From Pseudoflavonifractor sp. An184 (lineage in GTDB: Bacteria; Bacillota; Clostridia; Oscillospirales; Oscillospiraceae), in assembly GCF_002160305.1 (NCBI RefSeq), contig NZ_NFKI01000015.1:1-64000 (forward strand): a stretch of 64,000 nucleotides of DNA. The letters are read 5' to 3'. The position numbers were made by a program, and so were the translations under genes. Shown here in pieces: positions 40,783 through 49,286 of the stretch. Below the pieces are notes generated by a model. That model saw only the letters and a program-made list of their open reading frames with translations. It made no database searches and was not told where the DNA came from. Each line of letters opens with the position of its first letter. Positions within the stretch are counted from its first letter, which is position 1.

Positions 40783-40830
40783 CAGGTGTCAAGATAGCGC
40801 TATTGTACCACAAAGCCGGGGAGAGGGCAA
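40783..40830 (-). promoter_or_regulatory. niaR promoter with adjoining half-operator
   Basis: Minus strand: TTGCCC (40830-40825), 17-base spacer, TACAAT (40807-40802). Just downstream, TCTTGACACCTG (40794-40783) equals one arm and centre of the palindrome at 40175-40200; the other arm is degenerate. Confidence 0.65.
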
Positions 40831-40849
40831 CGCCGTCTCCGCTGGGGGG

Positions 40850-40886
40850 CGTAAAAAACGCCCGCCCCAGGGCGTGGGGCGGGCGG
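40850..40886 (-). terminator. Rho-independent terminator of obg
   Basis: Minus strand after the obg stop: CGCCCGCCCC - ACGCCCT - GGGGCGGGCG followed by TTTTTTACG. Confidence 0.9.
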
Positions 40887-40893
40887 AAATGCG

Positions 40894-42174
40894 TCAGCGC
40901 TGATATTCAAACTCCAGGTCGTACAGGGAGACGGTGTCCCCGTCCTGGATGCCCATGGCCTCCAGCTTGTCAAAGAGTCCGGAGGCGCGCAGCTGCCGGT
41001 CGAACCAGCTGCGGCTCTCGTAGTCGGAGAAGTTCACGTTGGCCATGAGGCGCTGGAGCCAGGGGGCCTCCACCACCCAGGTGTCGTCGAACTGCTCGAT
41101 GGACACCTCGCCGGAGGTGTCCACCTCCGGGGGGCGCTCCACATAGGTGGGCTCGAACACCGCCACGGGGGGCAGGTCCTGGAGCTCCTGGGCGCAGCGC
41201 TTCACCAGCTCCCGGGTGCCCTGGTGGGCGGCGGCGGAGATCTCAAAGAACTCCAGCCCCTGGGCCTGGACGTGCTCCCGCAGGCGCTGGAGCAGCTCCG
41301 GGTCCTGCATGATGTCCACCTTGTTGGCGGCGACGATCATCTTCCGGGAGGCCAGCTCAGGGGAGTACTGCCGCAGCTCCTGGTTGATGGCCTCGAAGTC
41401 CTCAACCGGGTCCCGGCCCTCCGAGCCGGACACGTCCACCACATGGATGAGCAGCCGGCACCGGTCGATGTGCCGCAGGAAGTCGTGGCCCAGGCCGGCA
41501 CCATCCGCGGCCCCCTCGATGATGCCGGGGATGTCGGCCATGACGAAGGAGACCCCCTCCTCCACATAGACCACCCCCAGGTTGGGGAACAGGGTGGTAA
41601 AGTGGTAGTTGGCGATCTTGGGCTGGGCCCGGCTCACCACGCTGAGGAGGGTGGACTTGCCCACGTTGGGAAAGCCCACCAGCCCCACGTCGGCCAGCAG
41701 CTTCAGCTCCAGAATGACCTCCCGGGTCTCGCCGGGGTAGCCCGCCTTGGCGAAGCGGGGCACCTGACGGGTGGGGGTGGCGAAGTGCTGGTTGCCCCAG
41801 CCCCCCCGGCCGCCCTTACAGAGGATGAAGGGCTCGTCCCCGGAGATGTCCTGGATGATCTCCTGGGTCTCCGCGTCCCGGATGACGGTGCCCCGGGGGA
41901 CCTTCAGGACCAGATCGGTCCCGTTCTTGCCGGTGCAGCGCTTGCCGGAGCCGTCCATGCCGTTTTCCGCCACATATTTGCGCTTATAGCGGAAGTCCAT
42001 GAGGGTGGACATGTGGTCGTCGGCCACCACCACCACGTTGCCGCCCCGGCCGCCGTCGCCCCCGTCGGGGCCGCCGGCCGCCACGTACTTCTCCCGGTGG
42101 AAGGAGACCACCCCGTTGCCCCCGTTGCCGGAGCGCACGGTGATCTTGGCGGTATCTACAAAGGGTGCTGCCAT
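40894..42174 (-). CDS. obg: GTPase Obg
   Basis: Essential ribosome-assembly GTPase, 426 residues. The Gly-rich Obg fold covers about 1-158 (VRSGNGGNGVVSFHREKYV; GGDGGRGGNVVV), the G domain about 160-330 (G1 GFPNVGKST, G3 DIPGIIEGA, G4 AANKVD) and a C-terminal OCT domain ends VSLYDLEFEYQR. All motifs intact. AAGGAGGTG lies 7 bases before the ATG. Genes rplU-prp-rpmA-PPC-obg share one direction, an order close to that of other Firmicutes. Confidence 0.97.
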   Translation of the reverse strand: MAAPFVDTAKITVRSGNGGNGVVSFHREKYVAAGGPDGGDGGRGGNVVVVADDHMSTLMDFRYKRKYVAENGMDGSGKRCTGKNGTDLVLKVPRGTVIRDAETQEIIQDISGDEPFILCKGGRGGWGNQHFATPTRQVPRFAKAGYPGETREVILELKLLADVGLVGFPNVGKSTLLSVVSRAQPKIANYHFTTLFPNLGVVYVEEGVSFVMADIPGIIEGAADGAGLGHDFLRHIDRCRLLIHVVDVSGSEGRDPVEDFEAINQELRQYSPELASRKMIVAANKVDIMQDPELLQRLREHVQAQGLEFFEISAAAHQGTRELVKRCAQELQDLPPVAVFEPTYVERPPEVDTSGEVSIEQFDDTWVVEAPWLQRLMANVNFSDYESRSWFDRQLRASGLFDKLEAMGIQDGDTVSLYDLEFEYQR

Positions 42175-42208
42175 CTTCGGGCACCTCCTTTTTCTGAAAA
42201 ATCACATA

Positions 42209-42631
42209 TTAAAATTCAAACAGGTTCAGACCCACGGTATCGCTGAACCTCCGGTCCACGTCCCCGTCCCACACCTGGAGAAACAGCTCCAGGGTGGCGC
42301 TGATGACGGCGGAGGTCAGGTGCCCGGCGTGGACCTCGCCGGTGACCGGGTTGCCGATGGTGATGTGCAGATGGAGGTAGGGTTCCCCCTCCTTCCGGGA
42401 CACATTCCCCACCAGGGCGGAGATCTCATAGTCCCCCTGGTACCGGCGGGAGTGGTACTGCTTCTCCCGGGTATTGAAAATACCGATGGTCACATCCCCC
42501 GCCGCGCCCAGGGCGGACACGCTGCCCAGACGCACGTTCTCCCGATTCACCAGGGCGGTGAGCTGCTCCACGATCTCCTCCCCCGGGTCCAGGCGCATCA
42601 CATAGCCCTGGGGGAACTTCCGATATTCCAT
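42209..42631 (-). CDS. PPC (DUF296) domain protein
   Basis: 140 residues covering a single PPC/PCC domain: YVMRLDPGEEIVEQLTALV, ALGAAGDVTIGIFNTRE, LHLHITIGNPVTGEVHAGHL and a C-terminal strand. The HLHxxxxxxxxxxxxGHL histidines can bind zinc in archaeal and bacterial homologues. Often called 'DNA-binding' because of plant AT-hook proteins, but this one has no AT hook. It lies between rpmA and obg; role unknown. Confidence 0.9.
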   Translation of the reverse strand: MEYRKFPQGYVMRLDPGEEIVEQLTALVNRENVRLGSVSALGAAGDVTIGIFNTREKQYHSRRYQGDYEISALVGNVSRKEGEPYLHLHITIGNPVTGEVHAGHLTSAVISATLELFLQVWDGDVDRRFSDTVGLNLFEF

Positions 42632-42702
42632 GACTCAAAACCTCCTTTTGAAACGCGCCTTTGCTTCCTGCCGGCGCCCCCCAGCGGGGGCGGGAACACA
42701 GA

Positions 42703-42740
42703 AAAAAGCCGCAAACGGTCCATACGTTTGCGGCTTCCTG
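42703..42740 (-). terminator. Terminator after rpmA
   Basis: Minus strand: AAGCCGCAAACG - TATGGAC - CGTTTGCGGCTT followed by TTTTCTG. Strong hairpin immediately after rpmA, so the PPC-obg pair is separately transcribed or depends on readthrough. Confidence 0.92.
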
Positions 42741-42749
42741 TACAGCAAA

Positions 42750-43040
42750 TTACTGGGCGATCTCCATCTCAACAATGGAAACCTGCTTGCGGTCCTTGCC
42801 CAGACGCTCAAACTTCACCTTGCCGGACTTGAGGGCGAACAGGGTGTCGTCGCTGCCCTTGCCCACGTTCACGCCGGGGTGGATATGGGTGCCGCGCTGC
42901 CGGACCAGGACGTTGCCGGCCAGAACGAACTGACCGTCGCCCCGCTTCACGCCCAGACGCTTGGACTCGGAGTCGCGGCCGTTGCGGGTGGAGCCAACGC
43001 CCTTTTTATGGGCGAAAAACTGCAGACCGATATTCAGCAT
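42750..43040 (-). CDS. rpmA: 50S ribosomal protein L27 precursor
   Basis: 96 residues. The N-terminal extension MLNIGLQFF precedes [21 protein letters not shown], the mature L27 start. In Firmicutes this extension is removed by Prp after the FF pair so that the L27 tail can reach the peptidyl-transferase centre; the gene for Prp is directly upstream. [17 protein letters not shown] is the conserved core. Confidence 0.97.
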   Translation of the reverse strand: MLNIGLQFFAHKKGVGSTRNGRDSESKRLGVKRGDGQFVLAGNVLVRQRGTHIHPGVNVGKGSDDTLFALKSGKVKFERLGKDRKQVSIVEMEIAQ

Positions 43041-43043
43041 GTG

Positions 43044-43373
43044 TTACACCTCCAAAACGGTAATATGATCGGGATATTCCTCCGCCAGCTGGACAAAGTG
43101 GACCATGAGGGCGGCCAGAAGGGTCTGGCAGGTGCTCTCGTGGGTCTGTCCCAGATTGGCGGGGAGTTTCAATGTGATGGACGCGTCCTTCTGCCGCACC
43201 TTGACGGAGGCCTCCAGCCCCAGCACGTCGTTGACGGCGCACTCCACCAGGCGCACTGCGCTGGTGACGGCGGCACAGACGATGTCCTCCCCCTCCGGGG
43301 CGTAGCCGCTGTGCCCCCGGACGGTGAATCCGGTGATGCGGCGGCCCTCGGTGTGGAATTCTGCGGTGGTCAT
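43044..43373 (-). CDS. prp: Ribosomal-processing cysteine protease Prp
   Basis: 109 residues. Cleaves the N-terminal extension of L27. The catalytic pair appears as His21 in RGHSGYAPEGEDIVC and Cys33 in DIVCAAVTS. Located between rplU and rpmA, with 3-4 base gaps, the fixed Firmicute order. Confidence 0.96.
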   Translation of the reverse strand: MTTAEFHTEGRRITGFTVRGHSGYAPEGEDIVCAAVTSAVRLVECAVNDVLGLEASVKVRQKDASITLKLPANLGQTHESTCQTLLAALMVHFVQLAEEYPDHITVLEV

Positions 43374-43377
43374 TGGA

Positions 43378-43689
43378 TTAGGCCTTGATGGCGCTGATCT
43401 GGACCTTGGTATAGGGCTGGCGGTGGCCCTGACGCTTCCGGTAGCCCTTCTTGGGGGTGTACTTGAAGACGCGCACCTTCTTGCTCTTGCCGTTCTTCAC
43501 CACAGTGGCGGTCACGGAAGCGCCCTCCACAGCGGGAGCGCCGAAGGTGGCGTTGTCCCCGTCCAGCACAGCCAGAACCTGATCGAACACGATCTCCTGG
43601 CCGGCCTCGGCCTCCAGCTTCTCGATGAACAGAGTGTCGCCCTCCGCCACCTTGTACTGCTTGCCGCCGGTAACGATGATTGCCTGCAT
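43378..43689 (-). CDS. rplU: 50S ribosomal protein L21
   Basis: 103 residues starting [20 protein letters not shown] and ending with [22 protein letters not shown], the 23S rRNA-binding tail. The ATG at 43689 follows AAAGGAG with 9-base spacing; the open frame upstream is leader sequence. First gene of rplU-prp-rpmA. Confidence 0.97.
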   Translation of the reverse strand: MQAIIVTGGKQYKVAEGDTLFIEKLEAEAGQEIVFDQVLAVLDGDNATFGAPAVEGASVTATVVKNGKSKKVRVFKYTPKKGYRKRQGHRQPYTKVQISAIKA

Positions 43690-43691
43690 GT

Positions 43692-43770
43692 CATTCAACT
43701 CCTTTATTACGGGCTCGCTCTCGCAGGAGGAGAGAGATCTCACTTTGCAAATTACCCTGCTCAAAGCGGC
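43692..43770 (-). ncRNA. Possible L21 leader
   Basis: About 80 bases of leader between the promoter and rplU with a short hairpin (CTCTC...GAGAG around 43722-43742). Firmicute rplU operons frequently carry the L21 leader RNA. The match is by position and rough shape only. Confidence 0.4.
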
Positions 43771-43776
43771 TCTAAA

Positions 43777-43805
43777 ATTATATCAGTGTCCCAACTTACT
43801 GTCAA
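43777..43805 (-). promoter_or_regulatory. Consensus promoter of the rplU operon
   Basis: Minus strand: TTGACA (43805-43800), 17-base spacer, TATAAT (43782-43777); perfect match in both boxes. Confidence 0.9.
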
Positions 43806-43980
43806 GGAAATTTTGAAAAAATCAGCGGGCGGAGCGGGGCGGACGGAGAATTTTTCTCCCCGTCTTGCTTTTTCTCCATAGACCTTCTATAATACCGACT
43901 GTATCATGCGGAAGTGCCGCCTGCGGGAGAAAAACGCCTGTGGGCCGCGCAAGAACGCTCTGTGAAGGAGGTGTCCCGCC

Positions 43981-44649
43981 ATGAAGCGCGCCGCAGTGCC
44001 GCTGATCCTGTTTCTCTTCGGTTTTCTGCTGGGCCTGCTGTGCCTGTTCCCCATGTCCAGCCGGCCGCCGGACACCGCTCCGGTCCTCTCCGTTCAGGGG
44101 AGCGAGGGGGAGGACGGGGGAGAGGTTCCCACCTTCACTTCCAAGGACACCGCCGCCCTGCTGCGCTCCGCCGCCGGCGTGGCGGAGGCCTTGAAGTATA
44201 AGGACTACGAGGCGCTGGCCGGCTATGTCCATCCGGAGCGGGGGGTCACCTTTACCGCCTATTCCACGGTGAATCTGGAGACCGACCAGAACTTTTCCGC
44301 CGATCAGATCCGGGAGCTGGCCCAGGACGACACCCGCTACCTGTGGGGGTATGAGGACGGCCGGGGAGAGCCGATCCAGCGGACCATCGCGCAGTTTTTA
44401 GAGGAGTTTATCTTCTCCGTGGACTACACCCAGGCCACCTCCGTGGGGGTGGACGAGATCGTCATGAGCGGGAATTCCCTAGAGAATTTAAAGGAGGCCT
44501 ATCCGGACTGCCGGTTTGTGGACCTGTGCTACCCCAGTCTGGACCCGGCCTATGAGGGGCTGGACTGGTGCTCGCTGAAGATCGTGTTCGCACCCACCCA
44601 GTCCGGCTGGTATCTGGTGGGGCTGATCCACAGCCAGTGGACCATCTGA
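43981..44649 (+). CDS. Exported protein of unknown function
   Basis: 222 residues. An N-terminal hydrophobic segment (VPLILFLFGFLLGLLCLFPM) acts as signal or anchor, then a low-complexity acidic stretch and a globular domain with YVHPERGVTFTAYSTV and a C-terminal KIVFAPTQSGWYLVGLIHSQWTI (abbreviated). The HPxxGVxFxxY motif recurs in Firmicute lipoproteins of unknown role. GAAGGAGGTG precedes the ATG. Lies 72 bases before trkA, same direction. Confidence 0.8.
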   Translation: MKRAAVPLILFLFGFLLGLLCLFPMSSRPPDTAPVLSVQGSEGEDGGEVPTFTSKDTAALLRSAAGVAEALKYKDYEALAGYVHPERGVTFTAYSTVNLETDQNFSADQIRELAQDDTRYLWGYEDGRGEPIQRTIAQFLEEFIFSVDYTQATSVGVDEIVMSGNSLENLKEAYPDCRFVDLCYPSLDPAYEGLDWCSLKIVFAPTQSGWYLVGLIHSQWTI

Positions 44650-44721
44650 GGGGGGAAGGCGGCCCCTTCGGAGGAAGACCGCATCCGCCAAACCGCATCC
44701 GGCCGCAAGAATCACATTAAC

Positions 44722-46194
44722 ATGCAGAGGGAGGGCCGCCCCTGGGGGGCGGGCAATGCCATGAAGGAAAAAGAGAAGGAGAAGCAGTCCCTGAAGGTCG
44801 TCATCGTGGGCAACGGAAAGGTGGGCTTCTCTCTGGCTGAACAGCTGGTGAAGGAGAAGTACGACGTCACCATCGTGGATATGCGGGAGGACAGCCTGCG
44901 CCGGGCCTCGGACGCCCTGGACATTATGAGCATCCGGGGCAACGGCGTGTCCGCCGCCACCCTGGCCGACGCGGGGGCCGCCGAGGCCGACCTGCTGGTG
45001 GCCGCCACCAACTCCGACGAGGTGAACATGGTGTGCTGCCTCACCGCCAAGCACATGGGGGCCAAGTTTACCATCGCCCGCATCCGCAACCCGGAGTACA
45101 GCATGGGGCTCAACGACCTGAAAAAGGACCTGGGCATCGACATGATCATCAATCCGGAGAACGCCACCGCCATTGAGATCTCCCGGCTGCTCCGGTTCCC
45201 CTCCGCCGCCAACATCGAGACCTTCTGCCGGGGGCGGGTGGAGCTCATGGGCTTCCGCATCCAGGAGGGGGATTTTATGGCGGGGAAGCCCCTGTACGAC
45301 CTGTCCGACCAGGTCAAGCGGCTCTCCCTGCTGTTCTGCGCCGTGGACCGGGAGGGCGAGGTCACCATCCCCAACGGCTCCTTTGTGCCCCAGGTGGGGG
45401 ATAAGCTCTATCTGGTGGGCCGCCCCGCCAGCCTGGACCAGTTTTTCCGCCTGTTGGGCCGCTACACCCCCAAGGTGAAGGACGTGTTCATCGCCGGCGG
45501 GGGCAAGGTGTCCCTCTATCTGGCCGCCATCCTGGAGAAGATGCGCATGCGGGTGAAGATCGTGGAGATCAGCGAGGAGCGCTGCCGCCACATCAGCGAG
45601 ACCTTCCCCCACACCACCGTCATCTGCGGCGACGGCACCGACCAGGAGCTGCTGGAGTCGGAGCGGATGTCCGCCGCCGACGCCTTTGTGGCCCTCACCG
45701 ACCGGGATGAGGACAACCTGATCATCTCCCTGTACGCCATGCAGCAGGGGGTGCAGAAGGTGGTGGCCAAGTCCAACCGCCAGAACTACGCGGGCATCGC
45801 CCGGGCGGTGGGGCTGGACAGCGTCATCTCCCCCAAGCTGATCACCGCCGCCCAGATCCTCCAGGTGGTCCGGGGGATGCAGAACTCCCAGGGCAGCGTG
45901 ATGAACACCTTCTACCGCATTGCCGACGGCTCCGCCGAGGCCATGGAGTTCACCGTCCGGGACACCACCCGCCACCTGAGGACCCCTCTGAAGGACCTCC
46001 ACCTGAAAAACGGGATCCTGCTGGCGGTCATCATGCGCGGCCGGGAGATCATCATTCCCGAGGGCTCCTCCTACATCCAGGAGGGGGATTCGGTGATCCT
46101 CATCTCCCGGGGCTGGCGCATTCTGGATCTGAACGATATTTATGAGGAGGAGATCCCCATGCCCTCTGCGGCCTCCCTCAACGGACGGGGATGA
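44722..46194 (+). CDS. trkA: Trk potassium uptake regulatory subunit TrkA
   Basis: Cytosolic NAD(H)/ATP-binding ring subunit that gates TrkH. 490 residues (477 from the second ATG at 44761; ribosome sites do not decide). Two RCK units: first Rossmann site VVIVGNGKVGFSLAEQLV and RGNGVSAATLADAG; second VFIAGGGKVSLYLAAIL with ICGDGTDQELLE. Each is followed by a TrkA-C domain, the last ending EGDSVILISRGW. It overlaps trkH by 4 bases (ATGA). Two TrkH genes follow, so one TrkA may serve both. Confidence 0.94.
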   Translation: MQREGRPWGAGNAMKEKEKEKQSLKVVIVGNGKVGFSLAEQLVKEKYDVTIVDMREDSLRRASDALDIMSIRGNGVSAATLADAGAAEADLLVAATNSDEVNMVCCLTAKHMGAKFTIARIRNPEYSMGLNDLKKDLGIDMIINPENATAIEISRLLRFPSAANIETFCRGRVELMGFRIQEGDFMAGKPLYDLSDQVKRLSLLFCAVDREGEVTIPNGSFVPQVGDKLYLVGRPASLDQFFRLLGRYTPKVKDVFIAGGGKVSLYLAAILEKMRMRVKIVEISEERCRHISETFPHTTVICGDGTDQELLESERMSAADAFVALTDRDEDNLIISLYAMQQGVQKVVAKSNRQNYAGIARAVGLDSVISPKLITAAQILQVVRGMQNSQGSVMNTFYRIADGSAEAMEFTVRDTTRHLRTPLKDLHLKNGILLAVIMRGREIIIPEGSSYIQEGDSVILISRGWRILDLNDIYEEEIPMPSAASLNGRG

Positions 46195-47630
46195 ACCTGC
46201 GTTTTGTCTTCAAGCTGGTGGGGCGCGTGGAGCTGATGGTCGCCGCCTCGCTTCTCCTCCCGCTGGCGGTGGCCCTGTTTTACGGCGAGAGCCCCTGGCC
46301 CTTTGTCCTCACCATGGGGCTGATCCTGTGCATCTGCGCCCCCCTGGCCCGGATGCCTGCCCGGCCGGTGTTTTTCCAGAGAGAGGGATTTGTGATCGTG
46401 GGCCTCATCTGGGTGGTCACCTGCCTGTTCGGAAGCCTGCCCTTCTGGTTCTCCGGGTGCTTTGCCTCCTTTGTGGACTGCCTCTTTGAGGCCAGCTCCG
46501 GCTTTACCACCACCGGGGCCACCATTCTGCCCGATATTGAGATCCTGCCCCGGGGCATTCAGTTCTGGCGGTGCTTCACCCACTGGCTGGGGGGCATGGG
46601 AGTGCTGGTGCTGGCCACGGCGGTGTTCCCATCCCTGGGGGCCCGCTCCCAGTACCTGACACGGGCGGAGACGCCGGGGCCCATGGTGGTCAAGCTGGTG
46701 CCCAAGCAGGCCAAGACCTCCAAGATCCTCTACGGCATCTACTGCGCGATGACCCTGGCGGTCATCGCCCTGCTGTGGGGGGCGGGCATGCCCCTGTACG
46801 ACGCGGCGGTCCACGCCTTCTCCATCGCCGGCACCGGCGGCTTCTCCAGCAGGAACGCCAGCTTTGCCGCCTACCCCCTGCCGGGGGTGGACCTGATCGT
46901 GGCCACGGCCACCCTGCTGTTTTCCCTGAACTTCGGGCTATTTTTCCTGGCCCTGCGCCGCCGGTTCCGAGAGATCTGGAGGAGCGAGGAGCTGCGCTTC
47001 TTTCTGGCGGTGGTGGCACTGGCCACCGTGCTCATCGCCTGGGATCTGGACCCGGTCTACCACCAGGGGGCGCTGGAGTCCCTGCGGTACGCCTTCTTCC
47101 ATGTGACCTCCGTCATCTCCACCAGCGGCTTTTTCACCGAGGACTACGCCCTGTGGCCCCACTTCTCCCAGATGGTGCTGGTGCTGCTCATGTTCTGCGG
47201 CTCCTGCTCCAGTTCCACCGGCGGCGGCATCAAGTGCGCCCGGGTGCTCATCCTCCTGCGGATTCTCCGCCGGGAGGTGCGGCGCATCGCCCATCCCCGG
47301 TGCGTGGAGGTCATCAAAATGGACGGCCGGGTGGTGGAGAGCTCCACCATCCGGGGGACGCTGGTCTTCCTGGGGTGCTATATGCTGATTCTGCTGGCCG
47401 CCGGGCTGATCATCTCTCTGGACGGATACTCCTTTTCCATCTCCTTCTCCTCCGCCCTGGCCAGCCTGAGCAATGTGGGGCCGGGGCTGGAGCTGGTGGG
47501 GCCCACCGGAAACTTTTCCCTCCTCTCGCCCCTGTCCAAAGTCACCATGTCCCTGTGTATGGTGACCGGGCGTCTGGAGATTTTCCCCATTCTGGTCCTG
47601 TTCAGCCGCGCTGTGTGGCGGCATACTTAA
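46191..47630 (+). CDS. trkH: Trk potassium channel subunit TrkH (first copy)
   Basis: K+ translocating subunit, 479 residues, with the four pore-loop repeats of the family: FEASSGFTTTGATIL, AFSIAGTGGFSSRNAS, VTSVISTSGFFTEDYA, and ASLSNVGPGLELVGPTG in the last repeat. The glycines of each filter are present. It overlaps trkA and is followed by a paralogue 22 bases later. Confidence 0.94.
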   Translation: MNLRFVFKLVGRVELMVAASLLLPLAVALFYGESPWPFVLTMGLILCICAPLARMPARPVFFQREGFVIVGLIWVVTCLFGSLPFWFSGCFASFVDCLFEASSGFTTTGATILPDIEILPRGIQFWRCFTHWLGGMGVLVLATAVFPSLGARSQYLTRAETPGPMVVKLVPKQAKTSKILYGIYCAMTLAVIALLWGAGMPLYDAAVHAFSIAGTGGFSSRNASFAAYPLPGVDLIVATATLLFSLNFGLFFLALRRRFREIWRSEELRFFLAVVALATVLIAWDLDPVYHQGALESLRYAFFHVTSVISTSGFFTEDYALWPHFSQMVLVLLMFCGSCSSSTGGGIKCARVLILLRILRREVRRIAHPRCVEVIKMDGRVVESSTIRGTLVFLGCYMLILLAAGLIISLDGYSFSISFSSALASLSNVGPGLELVGPTGNFSLLSPLSKVTMSLCMVTGRLEIFPILVLFSRAVWRHT

Positions 47631-47652
47631 AGCATATCGTGGTGTTTTTGCT

Positions 47653-49095
47653 ATGAATATCAAGCTGGTTCTGAAGGTTTTGGGACGGGTGGAGCTGGTG
47701 GTGGCCGCCTCGATGGCGCTGCCGCTGGCCTGCGCCCTGCTCTACGGAGAGGACATCGCCCCATTCCTCTGGAGTATTGCAATCATTCTGTGCGTCAGCC
47801 TGCCCCTGTCCTTTCTGCCCACACACAGCTCCTTTTTCCTGCGGGAGGGCTTTGCCACTGTGGGCCTCATCTGGCTGTTTACCGGCGTGGCCGGGGGGCT
47901 CCCCTTCTTCTTCAACGGAGGCGGGGGCTTCAACACCATTTGGGACTGTATCTTTGAGGCCAGCTCGGGCTTCACCACCACCGGGGCCACCATCCTCACC
48001 GACATCGAGTCCCTGCCCAAGGGCATCCTCCTGTGGCGGGCCTTCACCCACTGGCTGGGGGGCATGGGCATTCTGGTGCTGGCCACGGCGCTGCTCCCCT
48101 CCATGGGGGTGCGCTCCCACTACCTGGCCCAGGCGGAGAGCCCGGGACCGGTGTTCTCCAAGCTGGTGCCCAAGCAGTCCCAGACCTCCAAGATCCTGTA
48201 CAGCATCTACTGCGTCATGACGGCGGTGGAGGTGGCGCTGCTGAAGCTGGCGGGGATGCCCTTCTACGACGCCCTGGTCCACGCCTTCTCCACCGCCGGC
48301 ACCGGCGGCTTCTCCAACCGGGCGGCCAGCGTGGGGGCCTATGACAGCGCGGTGATCGACCTGATCATCGGGGTGTTCTGTCTGCTGTTCTCCATCAACT
48401 TCGCCCTGTACTTCCTGGTGCTTCAGCGCCGGATCTGGGAGGCCCTGAAGAGCGACGAGCTGCGCTTCTTCCTGGTGGTGGTGGCCCTGGCCACCGTAGC
48501 CATCGCGGTGGACATCCTGCCCCAGTACGGCAGCATTCTGCAGAGCCTGCGCTACTCCTTCTTCCAGGTGGCCTCCATCATCTCCACCACCGGCTTTGCC
48601 ACAGCGGACTATGTGCTCTGGCCCCAGACATCCCAGTATATCCTGATCCTGCTCATGTTCTGCGGGGCCTGTGCCGGCTCCACCGGCGGCGGCGTCAAGT
48701 GCTCCCGCATGCTCATCCTGCTGCGCACCATCCGCCGGGAGATCCACCAGATCGCCCACCCCCGCTCGGTGGAGGTGGTCCGGCTGGAGGGCAAGGTGGT
48801 GGATGAGAACACCCTGCGGTCGGTTCTGACCTTTATCGGCTGTTATGTGTTGATCCTGCTGGGGGCGGGGCTCATCGTCTCTCTGGACGACGTGTCCTTC
48901 TCCGTCTCCTTCTCCGCCGCCCTCACCTGCCTGAGCAACGTGGGCCCCGGCCTTCAGGAGATCGGCCCGGTGGGCAGCTTCGCGGAGTTCTCCCCCCTGT
49001 CCAAGGTGGTGCTGTCGGTGACCATGATCGCCGGCCGTCTGGAGCTCTTCCCCATTCTGGTGCTGTTCAGCCGCCGGACCTGGAGCCGCAGCTGA
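47653..49095 (+). CDS. trkH: Trk potassium channel subunit TrkH (second copy)
   Basis: 480 residues, a full-length paralogue of the preceding gene: FEASSGFTTTGATIL, AFSTAGTGGFSNRAAS, VASIISTTGFATADYV and TCLSNVGPGLQEIGPVG. Filters are intact in both copies, so both are probably active and may differ in affinity or in K+/Na+ preference. The tandem pair reads as an old duplication: segments align end to end with frequent substitutions. A terminator follows. Confidence 0.94.
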   Translation: MNIKLVLKVLGRVELVVAASMALPLACALLYGEDIAPFLWSIAIILCVSLPLSFLPTHSSFFLREGFATVGLIWLFTGVAGGLPFFFNGGGGFNTIWDCIFEASSGFTTTGATILTDIESLPKGILLWRAFTHWLGGMGILVLATALLPSMGVRSHYLAQAESPGPVFSKLVPKQSQTSKILYSIYCVMTAVEVALLKLAGMPFYDALVHAFSTAGTGGFSNRAASVGAYDSAVIDLIIGVFCLLFSINFALYFLVLQRRIWEALKSDELRFFLVVVALATVAIAVDILPQYGSILQSLRYSFFQVASIISTTGFATADYVLWPQTSQYILILLMFCGACAGSTGGGVKCSRMLILLRTIRREIHQIAHPRSVEVVRLEGKVVDENTLRSVLTFIGCYVLILLGAGLIVSLDDVSFSVSFSAALTCLSNVGPGLQEIGPVGSFAEFSPLSKVVLSVTMIAGRLELFPILVLFSRRTWSRS

Positions 49096-49106
49096 CCCCG
49101 CGCATC

Positions 49107-49147
49107 TTCGCGCCCCGCCGCAGATTCAGCGGCGGGGCGCCTTTTGA
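49107..49147 (+). terminator. Terminator of the trk operon
   Basis: GCGCCCCGCCGC - AGATTCA - GCGGCGGGGCGC followed by CTTTTGATTTG. Confidence 0.85.
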
Positions 49148-49286
49148 TTTGTTCAATGCGACAAAATGACAGGCGATATACTTCCTCTTTTTGTTCAGAT
49201 ATGGTAAAATGGAACCAGCCGCCGCGCAGGCGGGACGGACAGCGCTCCGCCCGCCGGAGGCGCGGAATCCGAGGGGAGTGTATCAC

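Noticed and set aside
44722-44760. Extra N-terminal 13 residues of TrkA as a functional extension
   Set aside because: Neither candidate start has a clear ribosome site and the added residues have no recognisable feature; the start is left open.
46191-49095. Tandem trkH genes as an assembly duplication
   Set aside because: The two copies differ at many residues along their whole length, so they are real paralogues and not a repeated contig segment.
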